Assembly (NCBI GenBank): GCA_024653205.1
Contig: JANLFO010000019.1
Location: 1-45,642, forward strand
Reading direction: 5' to 3'
DNA from: Clostridia bacterium
GTDB taxonomy: Bacteria > Bacillota > DSM-521 > Neomoorellales > SLTJ01
DNA length: 45,642 nucleotides
Below the pieces are notes generated by a model, which saw only the letters and a list, made by a program, of their open reading frames with translations, was not told where the DNA came from and ran no database searches. Made by a program: the position numbers and the translations under genes. Shown in pieces: positions 1-8,113 of the stretch. How positions within the stretch are numbered: the stretch's first letter is position 1; each line of letters begins with the position of its first letter.

Positions 1-266
1 AGACTGTCCGGGGCATGCGGACAGTCTACGTGCGCATAGTGACGCTTATCCGTCTCGTATTCTATGTGCGCCGTCGCTATCGTGATGCCCCGCTCACGCT
101 CCTCCGGCGCCTTGTCTATCTCCTCAAACGCCGTCGCCCGCGCTTTGCCCTCCTTCGCCAAAATATACGTGATCGCACTGGTCAACGTCGTCTTCCCATG
201 GTCTACGTGCCCTATCGTCCCTACGTTCACATGCGGCTTCGTCCGCTCAAATCTCTGCTTCCCCAT
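1..266 (-). CDS. tuf: Elongation factor Tu, N-terminal part, cut by the window edge
   Basis: EF-Tu is the GTPase that carries aminoacyl-tRNA to the ribosome. The first 83 residues read as a normal EF-Tu N-terminus: [20 protein letters not shown] contains the P-loop GHVDHGKT (about residues 19-26), and the effector-region signature RGITI is at 59-63. The ATG at 266 has a GGAGGT SD at 275-280 and a strong promoter at 336-365. After DCP (residues 81-83) the frame should continue GHADY but reads HAPDS, because bases 1-27 form an inverted repeat; the last few codons are therefore probably not genuine. The rest of the gene lies outside the window. Identity is certain; the 3' edge is not. Confidence 0.95.
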   Translation of the reverse strand, partial: MGKQRFERTKPHVNVGTIGHVDHGKTTLTSAITYILAKEGKARATAFEEIDKAPEERERGITIATAHIEYETDKRHYAHVDCPHAPDS

Positions 267-335
267 CTTCGCTTACCTCCTGAACCGCAAAGGAATAGCC
301 TCCGAGGAGCGGTTCTGCCCGAATTACCGGACCAT

Positions 336-365
336 ATTGTAACTTATCCCCGGTTGGGCTGTCAA
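336..365 (-). promoter_or_regulatory. Sigma-A promoter of tuf
   Basis: On the minus strand TTGACA (365-360) and TACAAT (341-336) are separated by 18 bases. The predicted transcript starts near 329, giving a leader of about 60 bases before the tuf ATG at 266. Confidence 0.8.
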
Positions 366-393
366 ACCGGCCTGGGCTCACTGCTTCCCGCTC

Positions 394-430
394 TCTCCTT
401 GCGGTAGCCCCGTCTCCCTGCGGTATCCCG
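394..430. repeat. Imperfect tandem repeat, two copies of about 18-19 bp
   Basis: Two adjacent copies of the pattern TCTCCyTGCGGTAkCCCcG occupy 394-412 and 413-430. They lie in the non-coding stretch between the divergent tuf and tRNA promoters. I see no gene in 366-564 and no clear function for the repeat. Confidence 0.4.
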
Positions 431-564
431 CCCGCCGGCAATAACCCGTCAGAGCCGGTACCGGGCAGCCGGCTGGCGGCTTCGCCCGTCTTCGGCGGCC
501 CGCCCGGCCCGCTTTGGCAGAGCGGCGCGTACCGCGATCCAAGGCGCCGCAGGGTCCGCAGCGC

Positions 565-593
565 TTGACTCTGCCCGGGCAACGTGCTATAAT
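565..593 (+). promoter_or_regulatory. Sigma-A promoter of the tRNA cluster
   Basis: TTGACT (565-570), a 17-base spacer, and a perfect TATAAT (588-593). Transcription should begin near 600, a few bases before the tRNA-Tyr gene. It is divergent from the tuf promoter. Confidence 0.85.
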
Positions 594-607
594 GCCTTTC
601 GGCAAGT

Positions 608-692
608 GGAGGGGTTCCCGAGTGGCCAAAGGGGGCAGACTGTAAATCTGTTGGCGCCGCCTACGCTGGTTCGAATCCAGCCCCCTCCACCA
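608..692 (+). tRNA. tRNA-Tyr (anticodon GTA)
   Basis: The acceptor arms GGAGGGG (608-614) and CCCCTCC (682-688) pair. The anticodon loop CTGTAAA carries GTA, and a long class II variable arm precedes the T arm with GGTTCGAATCC. The CCA (690-692) is encoded. It is first in a three-gene tRNA transcript. Confidence 0.95.
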
Positions 693-701
693 GACAATGA
701 T

Positions 702-777
<76 letters not shown>

Positions 778-778
778 C

Positions 779-854
779 GCCCACATAGCTCAGTCGGCAG
801 AGCGTCGCCTTGGTAAGGCGGAGGTCACCGGTTCAATCCCGGTTGTGGGCTCCA
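779..854 (+). tRNA. tRNA-Thr (anticodon GGT)
   Basis: The acceptor arms GCCCACA (779-785) and TGTGGGC (844-850) pair. The anticodon loop TTGGTAA contains GGT, the T arm is ACCGG TTCAATC CCGGT, and CCA is encoded at 852-854. It starts one base after the CCA of the initiator tRNA, so the cluster must be processed from one precursor. Confidence 0.94.
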
Positions 855-873
855 GCGGTGGTTCTTATTCAGG

Positions 874-911
874 GCCGGACTGCACCTGTGGTCCGGCTTC
901 TTGCTTTTCTT
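874..911 (+). terminator. Intrinsic terminator of the tRNA cluster
   Basis: A 7-bp stem GCCGGAC (874-880) / GTCCGGC (891-897) with a 10-base loop is followed by a T-rich run (TTCTTGCTTTTCTT). It abuts the stop of the convergent permease gene. Confidence 0.75.
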
Positions 912-2268
912 ATCGGCTCGGGCGGCCCGAGGGAACCATCTCGGCCTGCCGCAACCGCGCGGTCGAGCGCCGGGCTCTGGCGCGCTCCTTAAGTACGGGT
1001 ACTGCCCACCTCACGTAAAGCCAGCCAGCCACTACCGTCCCCGCCAGATACGCCAGGGCGGCGAGGTCCTGGCCGAGCACCGCCGCGGCCAGAAGCCCGA
1101 AAACCACTACCACCACCCAAGGAAGCAGCCTGCCCGCGGGTACCCGGTAGGGCCTCGGAGCGTCCGGCTCCCGGCGCCTCAAGGCCCATACCGCCAGGGC
1201 GGCCAGCACGTAGATGAGGGCCTCGGTAGCCGCCCCTACGTTTACCAGCACCAAATACCTCCGCGTGAGATACACCGTAATGGAGACCACCAGGGCAAAG
1301 GCAAAAACCGCCAGGATGGCCGTCCAGGGGGTGAAGTAGCGCCGGTTTATCCGGGCCAGGGCCGAGGGCAGCACGTGCTCCCGCGCCGAGGCGTAGATAA
1401 AGCGGGAGAGGCTCAACAGGCCGGCATTAAAGGTGGTGACACTGGCGGCGAGGCTGAGAGCGACCATCCAACCCACTCCGAGTTTGCCCAGCAACCGCTC
1501 GGCGAAAAGCAGCTGCGGCGCCGGGGTGGCCGAAAGCAGGTCGGGATCAACAGTGCTGCTCATGCCCACGGTGAACAGAGCGTAAGTAACGCTGAGTAAT
1601 CCGATGGCCAAAAACATCCCCCGGGAAATCAACTTGATCTTCGTAACTTCCTCCGCCAGGGGAGTAACCCATTCAAAACCGATGAAAAGAAATACTCCCA
1701 GGGCTACGGCATTGATCAGGTTCACCGCTCCGCCGGTAACCAAGGGCTCGGGAACCGAGAAGCCCTGACGGCCTAGAGCCAGGAAGGCGAAAAACAACAA
1801 CGAGGAAACCAGACTGTAGGTCACTACGTCCTGAAACCTTCCCGCCAGCTTAACCCCCCTGAGGTTAAGACCGACCACCAGAGCCTCCAGAATTATTATC
1901 CAGGCCAGGGCGGGAATCCAGGGAACCGCAGCTACCAGCACCTGAGACAAGACGTAGCTCTCGGCGCCGATAACGCTGGCCACCACACCCATGTAGACCA
2001 AGGAGGCGGTAACGGCCACCCGTTCGTTGAAAGCCCGTGCCAGGTAGAGCCGGATACCGGCGGCGGAGGGAAGCATCCCGTTCAGTTCCGAGAAACAGGC
2101 TGCGGCCAGGAGGCACAGGATCCCGCTCACGAGAATGGCCAGCCAGGCGGCGTTTCCCGCCAGATAGTGGGCGACCTGGGCCGCAGCCACAAAGCAGGAG
2201 CTGGCCAGGGTCAGGCCGGCGCTGGTGGATACGATGGTGGGAAGGGAGAGAACCCGTTTTAGTCTCAA
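910..2268 (-). CDS. APC-superfamily amino-acid permease
   Basis: A 452-residue, highly hydrophobic protein with about twelve predicted membrane segments along its length, so an inner-membrane transporter. The first helix contains TIVSTSAGLTLASSCF, which fits the unwound substrate-binding segment of the amino acid-polyamine-organocation family. Later helices alternate with short basic loops, and the C-terminus is a basic cytosolic tail. The start is 3 bases past the stop of the SCP2-domain gene, so the two are almost certainly co-transcribed. The substrate cannot be read from sequence; an amino acid is the default. It ends against the tRNA terminator. Confidence 0.8.
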   Translation of the reverse strand: MRLKRVLSLPTIVSTSAGLTLASSCFVAAAQVAHYLAGNAAWLAILVSGILCLLAAACFSELNGMLPSAAGIRLYLARAFNERVAVTASLVYMGVVASVIGAESYVLSQVLVAAVPWIPALAWIIILEALVVGLNLRGVKLAGRFQDVVTYSLVSSLLFFAFLALGRQGFSVPEPLVTGGAVNLINAVALGVFLFIGFEWVTPLAEEVTKIKLISRGMFLAIGLLSVTYALFTVGMSSTVDPDLLSATPAPQLLFAERLLGKLGVGWMVALSLAASVTTFNAGLLSLSRFIYASAREHVLPSALARINRRYFTPWTAILAVFAFALVVSITVYLTRRYLVLVNVGAATEALIYVLAALAVWALRRREPDAPRPYRVPAGRLLPWVVVVVFGLLAAAVLGQDLAALAYLAGTVVAGWLYVRWAVPVLKERARARRSTARLRQAEMVPSGRPSR

Positions 2269-2271
2269 AAT

Positions 2272-2631
2272 CTATTCACCCCAAATCATCAGCGATATGA
2301 AGTCCAGCCGCATAACGTCTTCTTCCGTACCCAGTACTTTCAGGGTACCGTTAAGGTAGGGCTCGGTGGGCGTTATTCGTCCGGAGAACAGCTCCACCAG
2401 AAGGGCGATTTCCGCGCTAACCGTCACGTCCGGCCGGCCGACCTCCCCGCCGCGGTGATCGAGGTAGACCGTACCGTCTCTCACCGTCAGCACATAGCTG
2501 GAATCGGCGTCCGTAGCCTGGACCAGAATGTCGCGGTCCCAATCCAGGAGTAACCGGCGCAACTGAGGATCGGCGTTACAGCGATCCCGGAAGTCGGCCA
2601 GGCATTCCCCCAGTTCCTCGTGCGTGGCCAC
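2272..2631 (-). CDS. SCP2 sterol-binding-domain protein
   Basis: A 119-residue soluble protein that is essentially one SCP2 (sterol carrier protein 2-like) domain. Characteristic parts are the strand pair YVLTVRDGTVYLD, the segment PDVTVSAEIALLVELFSGRI and the C-terminal LNGTLKVLGTEEDVMRL. SCP2 domains bind lipophilic ligands such as fatty acyl groups. What this one carries is unknown. It lies between an uncharacterised 302-residue protein (16-base gap) and the permease (3-base gap), apparently one operon. The domain call is firm and the biological role open. Confidence 0.75.
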   Translation of the reverse strand: MATHEELGECLADFRDRCNADPQLRRLLLDWDRDILVQATDADSSYVLTVRDGTVYLDHRGGEVGRPDVTVSAEIALLVELFSGRITPTEPYLNGTLKVLGTEEDVMRLDFISLMIWGE

Positions 2632-2647
2632 GATTTCACCACCCCGC

Positions 2648-3556
2648 CTAGTTTAGCCTTTCCAGCCGCGGCTCTAACCTCAGTTTTTCCAGGAGATCCA
2701 AGTAGTCTTCGGCCGTGATCTCTTCCCAGCGCTTGCCCAACAGAGCCACCAGCACCGCTTCCAGCACGTTGGTGCCGAAGGAGCGGCCTCCCAACTCCGG
2801 GGTGGTGGTTACCAGCCACTTGACCCCCTGCTCCCGCAAGGTTTGCACGTCCTTCTGGGTAACCGTATTGGTCAGGATCGTCTTCTGTTCCAGACGGTCG
2901 GGAGAGTATCGTTTGATGAAGTGGAAATCCCCGGCAATTACTTCCGCTTGCTCAAAGTAGGCGGCAAACTTGGCCGCGTTGGCGGCCTTTTCCTCCTGCT
3001 TCTTCCCCGTGGGGTAGAGCATATGAAAAGGCATTTTTGCCATTTCGGGCAGGAGCTTCTTGGCCATCTTGGCCAGTTCTTCCAGACCCTCAATGGGGTA
3101 AGGTACGCCGGCCGCAAACATGAGATCTCCGCATATCAACCGGCAGCCCACTCCGGCCAAGGCCTCGGCCATGCCGAAGCGATCCACCGCACTGACCATC
3201 AACACCCGCGTACCCGGCTCCAGGAGGCCCCTGTCCCTGAGGAAATACACCGCCTGCCTCTCCAAGGTGTTCTTCAGGCCGCTACCGTCCACCACGGGCG
3301 TAAAGCGCGCGCATTCCATTAAACGCAGACCGTCCCGGAGGGCGTAGCGTTCTCCGGCGGCGTACAGGTAAACGTCAATCCCTCCGAGGCCGATGGCATC
3401 CACCCGGCCGTCGAGTTCCCGGATCAGTTGCTGGGCCCGCTCAAAATCCCCGTCCGTCCCCACCCGGCTGACGATAAACTCTTGGCCCAAAAACTCCGCT
3501 ACCACCTCGTGATCGCGGCTAGAAGAACCCAGGCTTACGCTTACTACTTTCCGCAC
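2648..3556 (-). CDS. Conserved protein, labelled quinate 5-dehydrogenase in relatives; function uncertain
   Basis: A 302-residue soluble protein starting MRKVVSVSLGSSSRDHEV. I recall close relatives in thermophilic Firmicutes carrying the automatic label quinate 5-dehydrogenase, but I cannot verify this. I do not see a convincing GxGxxG nucleotide motif; VLMVSAVDRFGMAEAL is the nearest candidate. Other notable stretches are VDAIGLGGIDVYLY, VVDGSGLKNTLER and WLVTTTPELGGRSFGTNV. The GTG start at 3556 follows a GGGGGG tract 8 bases upstream. It heads a probable operon with the SCP2 protein and the permease, downstream of the sigH terminator. The dehydrogenase label should be treated as unproven. 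Confidence 0.5.
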   Translation of the reverse strand: MRKVVSVSLGSSSRDHEVVAEFLGQEFIVSRVGTDGDFERAQQLIRELDGRVDAIGLGGIDVYLYAAGERYALRDGLRLMECARFTPVVDGSGLKNTLERQAVYFLRDRGLLEPGTRVLMVSAVDRFGMAEALAGVGCRLICGDLMFAAGVPYPIEGLEELAKMAKKLLPEMAKMPFHMLYPTGKKQEEKAANAAKFAAYFEQAEVIAGDFHFIKRYSPDRLEQKTILTNTVTQKDVQTLREQGVKWLVTTTPELGGRSFGTNVLEAVLVALLGKRWEEITAEDYLDLLEKLRLEPRLERLN

Positions 3557-3578
3557 CTATGTATCCCCCCGTTTATAA

Positions 3579-3616
3579 GGAAAAGCTAGTTGCGCCGGAA
3601 GGCGCTTCACTAGCTT
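3579..3616 (-). terminator. Terminator after sigH
   Basis: A long stem on the minus strand: AAGCTAGT (3616-3609), a GAA bulge, GCGCC, a 4-base loop, GGCGC, then ACTAGCTT (3590-3583), followed by TTCC. The T-run is short, so termination strength is uncertain. Confidence 0.65.
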
Positions 3617-3669
3617 CCCCTGGACCTCGGCCTTTCGGCCCCAGCCATGATAAGTGAGCCGTGAAATTG

Positions 3670-4314
3670 CTAGCTATCTCTTCTCTCCAGGTACCTTTCC
3701 AGCTTCCGCTTCACCCGTTGCAGGGCATTATCAATGGACTTCACGTGACGCTTCAGGGACAAGGCTATCTCTTGGTAAGACTTCCCTTCAAGGTATGAGA
3801 CCAGCACTTGCCATTCTAGCGAACTCAGTATTTCCCCCATCTTCTCTTCGATATCATCGAACTCTTCCCGGCTGATGATCAGCTCCTCCGGGTCGCTGAT
3901 CCGGGTGCCGGAAATAATATCCATCAGAGTGCGGTCGGAGTCCTCGTCGTAGATGGGCTTGTTGAGAGAGACGTAGGAATTCAGGGGGATATGCTTTTGC
4001 CTGGTAGCGGTCTTGATGGCGGTGATGATCTGACGGGTGATGCACAACTCGGCAAAGGCCCGGAAGGAGGACAGCTTTTCGCCCCGAAAGTCCCGGATGG
4101 CCTTATAGAGCCCGATCATACCTTCCTGGATGATGTCTTCCCGGTCTGCCCCGATGAGAAAGTAGGACCTCGCCTTGGCCCTTACGAAGTTCTTGTATTT
4201 GTTGATTAGATATTCCTGCGCCTCGTCGTTTCCCGCCTGAGCCAGCTCAACGATTTCCTCGTCCTCCATCATCTCGTAGGGCTCGACGGCCTGCCTCTGA
4301 ACGGTAGCGCTCAT
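3670..4314 (-). CDS. sigH: RNA polymerase sigma-H factor (Spo0H)
   Basis: SigH directs transcription of stationary-phase and early sporulation genes. The 214-residue protein has sigma region 2 (EYLINKYKNFVRAKARSYFL, then GADREDIIQEGMIGLYKAIRDF at about 55-76) and region 4 (LSSLEWQVLVSYLEGKSYQEIA followed by a helix-turn-helix with RHVKSIDNALQRVKRKL). Length and motifs fit Spo0H rather than an ECF factor. Its ATG has GGAGG 7 bases upstream, and a sigma-A promoter overlaps the rlmB stop. The rlmB-sigH neighbourhood is conserved in Firmicutes, although yacP, usually between them, is missing here. Confidence 0.93.
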   Translation of the reverse strand: MSATVQRQAVEPYEMMEDEEIVELAQAGNDEAQEYLINKYKNFVRAKARSYFLIGADREDIIQEGMIGLYKAIRDFRGEKLSSFRAFAELCITRQIITAIKTATRQKHIPLNSYVSLNKPIYDEDSDRTLMDIISGTRISDPEELIISREEFDDIEEKMGEILSSLEWQVLVSYLEGKSYQEIALSLKRHVKSIDNALQRVKRKLERYLERRDS

Positions 4315-4438
4315 AACCTCGCCTCCACTACCGGGAGTTGCCGTTATACCAAGCTACCAGTCTCAATCTATGCTAGAGTAAGGCGCATATAAGCCTTGAA
4401 TGGGCAAAATGGAGGCGCAAGCTTGTCTTGCCGCACCT

Positions 4439-4467
4439 ATTATAGCGAATGGGGTCACCGAAATCAA
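4439..4467 (-). promoter_or_regulatory. Sigma-A promoter of sigH
   Basis: TTGATT (4467-4462), a 17-base spacer and TATAAT (4444-4439) on the minus strand. It overlaps the stop codon of rlmB and gives a leader of about 118 bases before the sigH ATG. Confidence 0.75.
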
Positions 4468-5216
4468 GGCAAATTATTCATAAAACAACGCTGACGTACT
4501 ACTTCGTACAGGGCAACTGCGGCGGCGGCAGACGCGTTCAGGGAGTTCACCCGTCCCAGCATGGGCAGCCGGGCCAGGTAATCGCACTTCTCCCTAACCA
4601 GCCGACGCAACCCCCGCGCCTCGCCGCCCACCACCAACGCCAGGGGCACCCTCAAATCCAGGGAAAAAAGGTTATGCTCACCGTCGGCGCTGAGCCCTAC
4701 CACCCTCAGCCCCAGGTCTTTCACTTCCCCCAAGGCCCGGGCCAGGTTCGTCACCCGGGCAACCCGGACGTAGGCGACGGCCCCGGCGCTGGCCCGGGCA
4801 ACCGCGGCGGTAACCGGCGCCGCCCGCCTGGCCGGCACTACCACCGCCCCTACCCCGGCCGCCTCGGCCGTGCGCAGAAGGGCACCCAGGTTCTGGGGGT
4901 CCTCGATCTGGTCCAGGGCCAGAAGCAGGGCCGGGCCCTGACCTCGAGCCAGGTCGGCCACGACTTCCGACCAGGATGCGTAGGAAGTGGGAGCAACCCG
5001 GGCTGCCACCCCCTGCGAGGGCAAGGAACCGGACAGACGTCGCAGGTAGTCCCGGTCTACCTTTTGCACCGGAACCCGGTACTGGCGGGCCAACTCCAGG
5101 ATTTCCCTGACCTCCGGCCGCCGGACGCCATCCGCGACCCAAATCCTGTTCAGGGTGCGGCCCGCCCGCAGGGCCTCCAGCACCGGGTGTATTCCCACCA
5201 GCAGGTCTTCCGCCAA
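4464..5216 (-). CDS. rlmB: 23S rRNA (guanosine-2251-2'-O)-methyltransferase
   Basis: RlmB methylates the ribose of G2251 in the 23S P loop. The 250-residue protein has the small N-terminal substrate-binding domain (LLVGIHPVLEALRAG at 5-19) and a C-terminal SPOUT domain. The SPOUT motifs are visible: ALDQIEDPQNLGALLRTAEA (motif 1), LALVVGGEARGLRRLV (motif 2) and MLGRVNSLNASAAAAVALYE (motif 3, the trefoil-knot SAM site). It starts 3 bases past the stop of thyX, implying co-transcription with cysE-cysS-thyX. The family call is firm. Confidence 0.93.
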   Translation of the reverse strand: MAEDLLVGIHPVLEALRAGRTLNRIWVADGVRRPEVREILELARQYRVPVQKVDRDYLRRLSGSLPSQGVAARVAPTSYASWSEVVADLARGQGPALLLALDQIEDPQNLGALLRTAEAAGVGAVVVPARRAAPVTAAVARASAGAVAYVRVARVTNLARALGEVKDLGLRVVGLSADGEHNLFSLDLRVPLALVVGGEARGLRRLVREKCDYLARLPMLGRVNSLNASAAAAVALYEVVRQRCFMNNLP

Positions 5217-5219
5217 CCC

Positions 5220-5882
5220 TCACCCTTCCTCTCCCTTGGCCTCCTGACCCACGGTGGGGAAATAGGGGGCCAGCCAGGGTTCCCTTTCTACAATCAGGTA
5301 GGCAAAACGGTCCAGCAGCTCTCGGATCTCCCACTGGGCTCCCGGGGTCAGCACCCGCTTCTGGTAGACGTCCAGGAGCGAACGCAGATTGAGGGTGGTG
5401 ACGAAGTTGGTGGCCGCTCCCCCGGGCAGAAGAAACCGGGCGTCTTCTCTCTTTATACCCAGGGCCAGCAGGCGCTCGTACGCCCGTTGCGCCGCACCAA
5501 GCTGCTGGTAGAAAACCTCCCTGGCCTGAGGATCGGAGGCGATCTGGGGCGGAACCACGTGGGCGAACAGCCCTTCCTCGCCTCGACCGGCCGCCCGCAC
5601 GTGGCGCTGCGACTGCACGGAAATGCTCACACCGATCCGGTGGCGCGTGTACTGGGCCAGCAGGGTACGGGATACGCCCGCCACCGCGAAGGTCATGGTG
5701 CAGTGTTCGGTCACGCTGAGATGGCCGGCCCGGATGACCCGGTCGACCAAACGCAGCATGTCCTCCCGGGGCACCTCCTGTTCCCAGAGTTCTAAAGGTG
5801 AGGAGGGGCTGTAGCAGGTGCGGGCGGCACACCAAATCATGCGTAAGAAATCAGGGGTACAGGATAATAGCCTTACCTCCAC
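5220..5882 (-). CDS. thyX: FAD-dependent thymidylate synthase
   Basis: ThyX makes dTMP from dUMP using methylenetetrahydrofolate, FAD and NADPH. The frame is open further upstream, but the GTG at 5882 gives MEVRLLSCTPDF, a 220-residue protein of usual ThyX length, 14 bases after the cysS stop. The signature RHR is at 80-82, followed by IGVSISVQSQRHV. If Ser91 is the motif serine there are 8 residues between it and RHR, where the textbook RHRx7S has 7. Further conserved parts are SVTEHCTMTFAV and LPGGAATNFVTTLNLRSLL. Its use of folate links it to the fol/fhs block elsewhere in the window. Confidence 0.92.
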   Translation of the reverse strand: MEVRLLSCTPDFLRMIWCAARTCYSPSSPLELWEQEVPREDMLRLVDRVIRAGHLSVTEHCTMTFAVAGVSRTLLAQYTRHRIGVSISVQSQRHVRAAGRGEEGLFAHVVPPQIASDPQAREVFYQQLGAAQRAYERLLALGIKREDARFLLPGGAATNFVTTLNLRSLLDVYQKRVLTPGAQWEIRELLDRFAYLIVEREPWLAPYFPTVGQEAKGEEG

Positions 5883-5896
5883 GGCGTCCCCCCCCT

Positions 5897-7333
5897 CTAG
5901 CCCAGGTGCCACCGGGTTCCCGCAGGCGTATCCTCCACCACGACTCCCAGTTGGTTGAGCCGCTGCCGGAGGCGGTCGGCGGTGGCCCAATCCCGTTCTT
6001 CCCGCGCGCGGGCACGCAACTCCAGCAGGAGTTCCACCAGTTCCGGCACCAGCTCCGATTTCGGTTCGGCACTCTTCTCCTTCTCGGCGGGGAGGATGCC
6101 CAGCACCCCTCCCGCCGTTTCCTCCAGGACTTCCCGCACCCGAGCCAGACCAGACAGGCGATCGGGCGGCATACCCTGGATCAGGCGGTTTATTTCGTGG
6201 GCGAAGTCGAACAGGGCGGCCAGCGCCGCCGCTGTATTGCAGTCGTCGTCCATGGCCTGGACAAACCGCTGCCGGTATTCGTCTACCGCGCCCACCAGTT
6301 CGTCCGGCCGGGCCGGTTTCTCTGCCGCCGGTGGCGGTGGCTCGGTCGCCGAACCCAGCGCGGCATTCAGCCGGCCCAGCCGCTCCCACGCCCTCCGGGC
6401 CTCTTCCAGCTTGTCCGGATCAAAATCCAGGGGGGTACGGTAGTGGGTGGACAGCAGATAAAACCGGAGCAGGGGTCCGGGATAGCGTTCCAGGAGTTCC
6501 CGTACCAGAAAGAAGTTGCCCTGGGACTTGGACATTTTCTCTTCCCGTACGGTTATAAAGCCGTTGTGAACCCAACAACGGGCAAAAGGCTTGCCGGTAT
6601 AGCACTCGGCCTGGGCGATTTCGTTTTCGTGGTGGGGGAAGATCAGGTCTGCCCCCCCACCGTGGAGGTCGAACTCCGGGCCCAGGTAATGCAGGGCCAT
6701 GGCCGCGCATTCGCTGTGCCAGCCGGGTCGCCCCCGTCCCCACGGGCTCTCCCAACCGGGCTCTTCCGGCTCCGCCTGCTTCCACAAGGCAAAGTCCAGC
6801 GGGTCCTGCTTGCGGGCGTCGATCTCCAGACGCGCTCCGGCCTGCATCTCCTCCAGGGAGCGTCCGGAGAGTTTGCCGTAACCGGCAAAGCGCCGCACGG
6901 AGAAATACACGTTCCCCCCGACCTGATAGGCAAACCCGTGAGCCACCAGGGCCTCGATCATGCCGATGATGAGGTCCACGTGCTGGCTCACCTGGGGATG
7001 GATCGTAGCCGGCCTTACTCCTAGGAGGTGGGCGTCCCGAAAATACTCTCCTATATAGTGGCGGGCGATTGCCTCCGGAGGCCTTCCTTCCTCTCGCGCC
7101 CGGGCGATGATCTTGTCGTCGATGTCGGTGAAGTTCTGGACCAGAATTACCGGATAGCCTCGGTATTCGAGGTAGCGACGCAAGGTATCGAAGAAGACCA
7201 TGGGTCGGGCGTTGCCCAAATGAATGAGATTGTAGGTGGTAGGGCCGCAGACGTACATGCGCACTACCGGGGGCCTAGCCGGACTGAACCTTTCTTTCCT
7301 CCGCGTGAGGGTGTTGTACAGGAATATTTCCAC
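5897..7333 (-). CDS. cysS: Cysteinyl-tRNA synthetase
   Basis: A class I aminoacyl-tRNA synthetase charging tRNA-Cys. The 478-residue protein has the HIGH-type motif HLGN (38-41) and KMSKSQGN (266-273). The zinc ligands expected for the family are C29, C209, H234 and E238, in the contexts [15 protein letters not shown] and [10 protein letters not shown]. The C-terminal half holds the DALR-type helical domain and an anticodon-binding tail. Its ATG lies inside the 3' end of cysE (59-base overlap), as expected for a tightly coupled cysE-cysS pair. Confidence 0.96.
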   Translation of the reverse strand: MEIFLYNTLTRRKERFSPARPPVVRMYVCGPTTYNLIHLGNARPMVFFDTLRRYLEYRGYPVILVQNFTDIDDKIIARAREEGRPPEAIARHYIGEYFRDAHLLGVRPATIHPQVSQHVDLIIGMIEALVAHGFAYQVGGNVYFSVRRFAGYGKLSGRSLEEMQAGARLEIDARKQDPLDFALWKQAEPEEPGWESPWGRGRPGWHSECAAMALHYLGPEFDLHGGGADLIFPHHENEIAQAECYTGKPFARCWVHNGFITVREEKMSKSQGNFFLVRELLERYPGPLLRFYLLSTHYRTPLDFDPDKLEEARRAWERLGRLNAALGSATEPPPPAAEKPARPDELVGAVDEYRQRFVQAMDDDCNTAAALAALFDFAHEINRLIQGMPPDRLSGLARVREVLEETAGGVLGILPAEKEKSAEPKSELVPELVELLLELRARAREERDWATADRLRQRLNQLGVVVEDTPAGTRWHLG

Positions 7334-8000
7334 CCAGCTGCACCTCCAACTCCATAAGCCTGCGCTCCAGCCGTTCGATCTGCCACTGCAGACTGACCAG
7401 CATCTCCCCTACCGGGTCGGGCAGTTGGTCGTGGCGCAAATCTATGGGCGAGGGTGAGGCATCGGCTACGTGCCGACCCTCCCGCACTACGATCTTGCCC
7501 GGCACGCCCACGACCGTACAGTTGGCCGGGACGTCCCGCAGCACCACCGATCCCGCCCCGATCTTCACGTTGTCTCCGATGGTTATATTGCCCAGTACCT
7601 TGGCCCCGGTGCTGATTACGACCTTGTTGCCGATGGTGGGGTGGCGCTTGCCCTTTTCCTTGCCCGTACCGCCCAGGGTAACGCCCTGATAGATGGTAAC
7701 GTCATCCCCGATTTCGGTCGTTTCACCGATCACCACGCCCATGCCGTGATCGATAAACAGGCGCCGGCCGATCTTGGCACCGGGGTGGATCTCGATCCCG
7801 GTCAGGAAACGATTGAGCTGGGAGATCAGCCGGGCCAGCAGCACCAAGCGGTGGCGATACAGCCAGTGGGCCACCCGGTGGAGGAGGATGGCGTGGAAAC
7901 CGGGATAGCAGAGAACGACCTCCAGCGTGCTGCGGGCCGCAGGGTCCCGTTCGAAGACCACCCGGATATCCTCTCTGAGTCGTTCAAACACCCCCGCCAC
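7275..8000 (-). CDS. cysE: Serine O-acetyltransferase
   Basis: CysE acetylates serine with acetyl-CoA, the first step of cysteine synthesis. The open frame begins with a TTG at 8021, but a strong GGGAGGAG SD (8014-8007) sits inside that extension, 6 bases before the GTG at 8000. I therefore place the start there ([15 protein letters not shown], 241 residues). An N-terminal helical domain is followed by a left-handed beta-helix of hexapeptide repeats: [60 protein letters not shown]. The DHGMG histidine is catalytic in the family. The last 30 residues form a probable coiled coil ([19 protein letters not shown]). A promoter lies at 8114-8143. Confidence 0.94.
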   Translation of the reverse strand: MAGVFERLREDIRVVFERDPAARSTLEVVLCYPGFHAILLHRVAHWLYRHRLVLLARLISQLNRFLTGIEIHPGAKIGRRLFIDHGMGVVIGETTEIGDDVTIYQGVTLGGTGKEKGKRHPTIGNKVVISTGAKVLGNITIGDNVKIGAGSVVLRDVPANCTVVGVPGKIVVREGRHVADASPSPIDLRHDQLPDPVGEMLVSLQWQIERLERRLMELEVQLGGNIPVQHPHAEERKVQSG

Positions 8001-8113
8001 CGTGCTCTCCTCCCAATCCAATTAACAAAAAACCCGGGCTCGACCTACTCGCTCCTGCCGGCTTTCGGCCGTCCGGCTTTGCACTTGCTCCCCGCCACTG
8101 CGGGTTCGGCGCC

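Noticed and set aside
45-407. Plus-strand open frames over tuf (up to 130 codons)
   Set aside because: They are antisense to a clearly recognisable EF-Tu N-terminus and its promoter, and their products are arginine-rich and match nothing.
901-1599. A 232-codon plus-strand frame inside the permease gene
   Set aside because: It is antisense to a hydrophobic transporter with good family features; the translation is Gln/Arg/Gly/Pro-rich, as expected for a GC-rich shadow frame.
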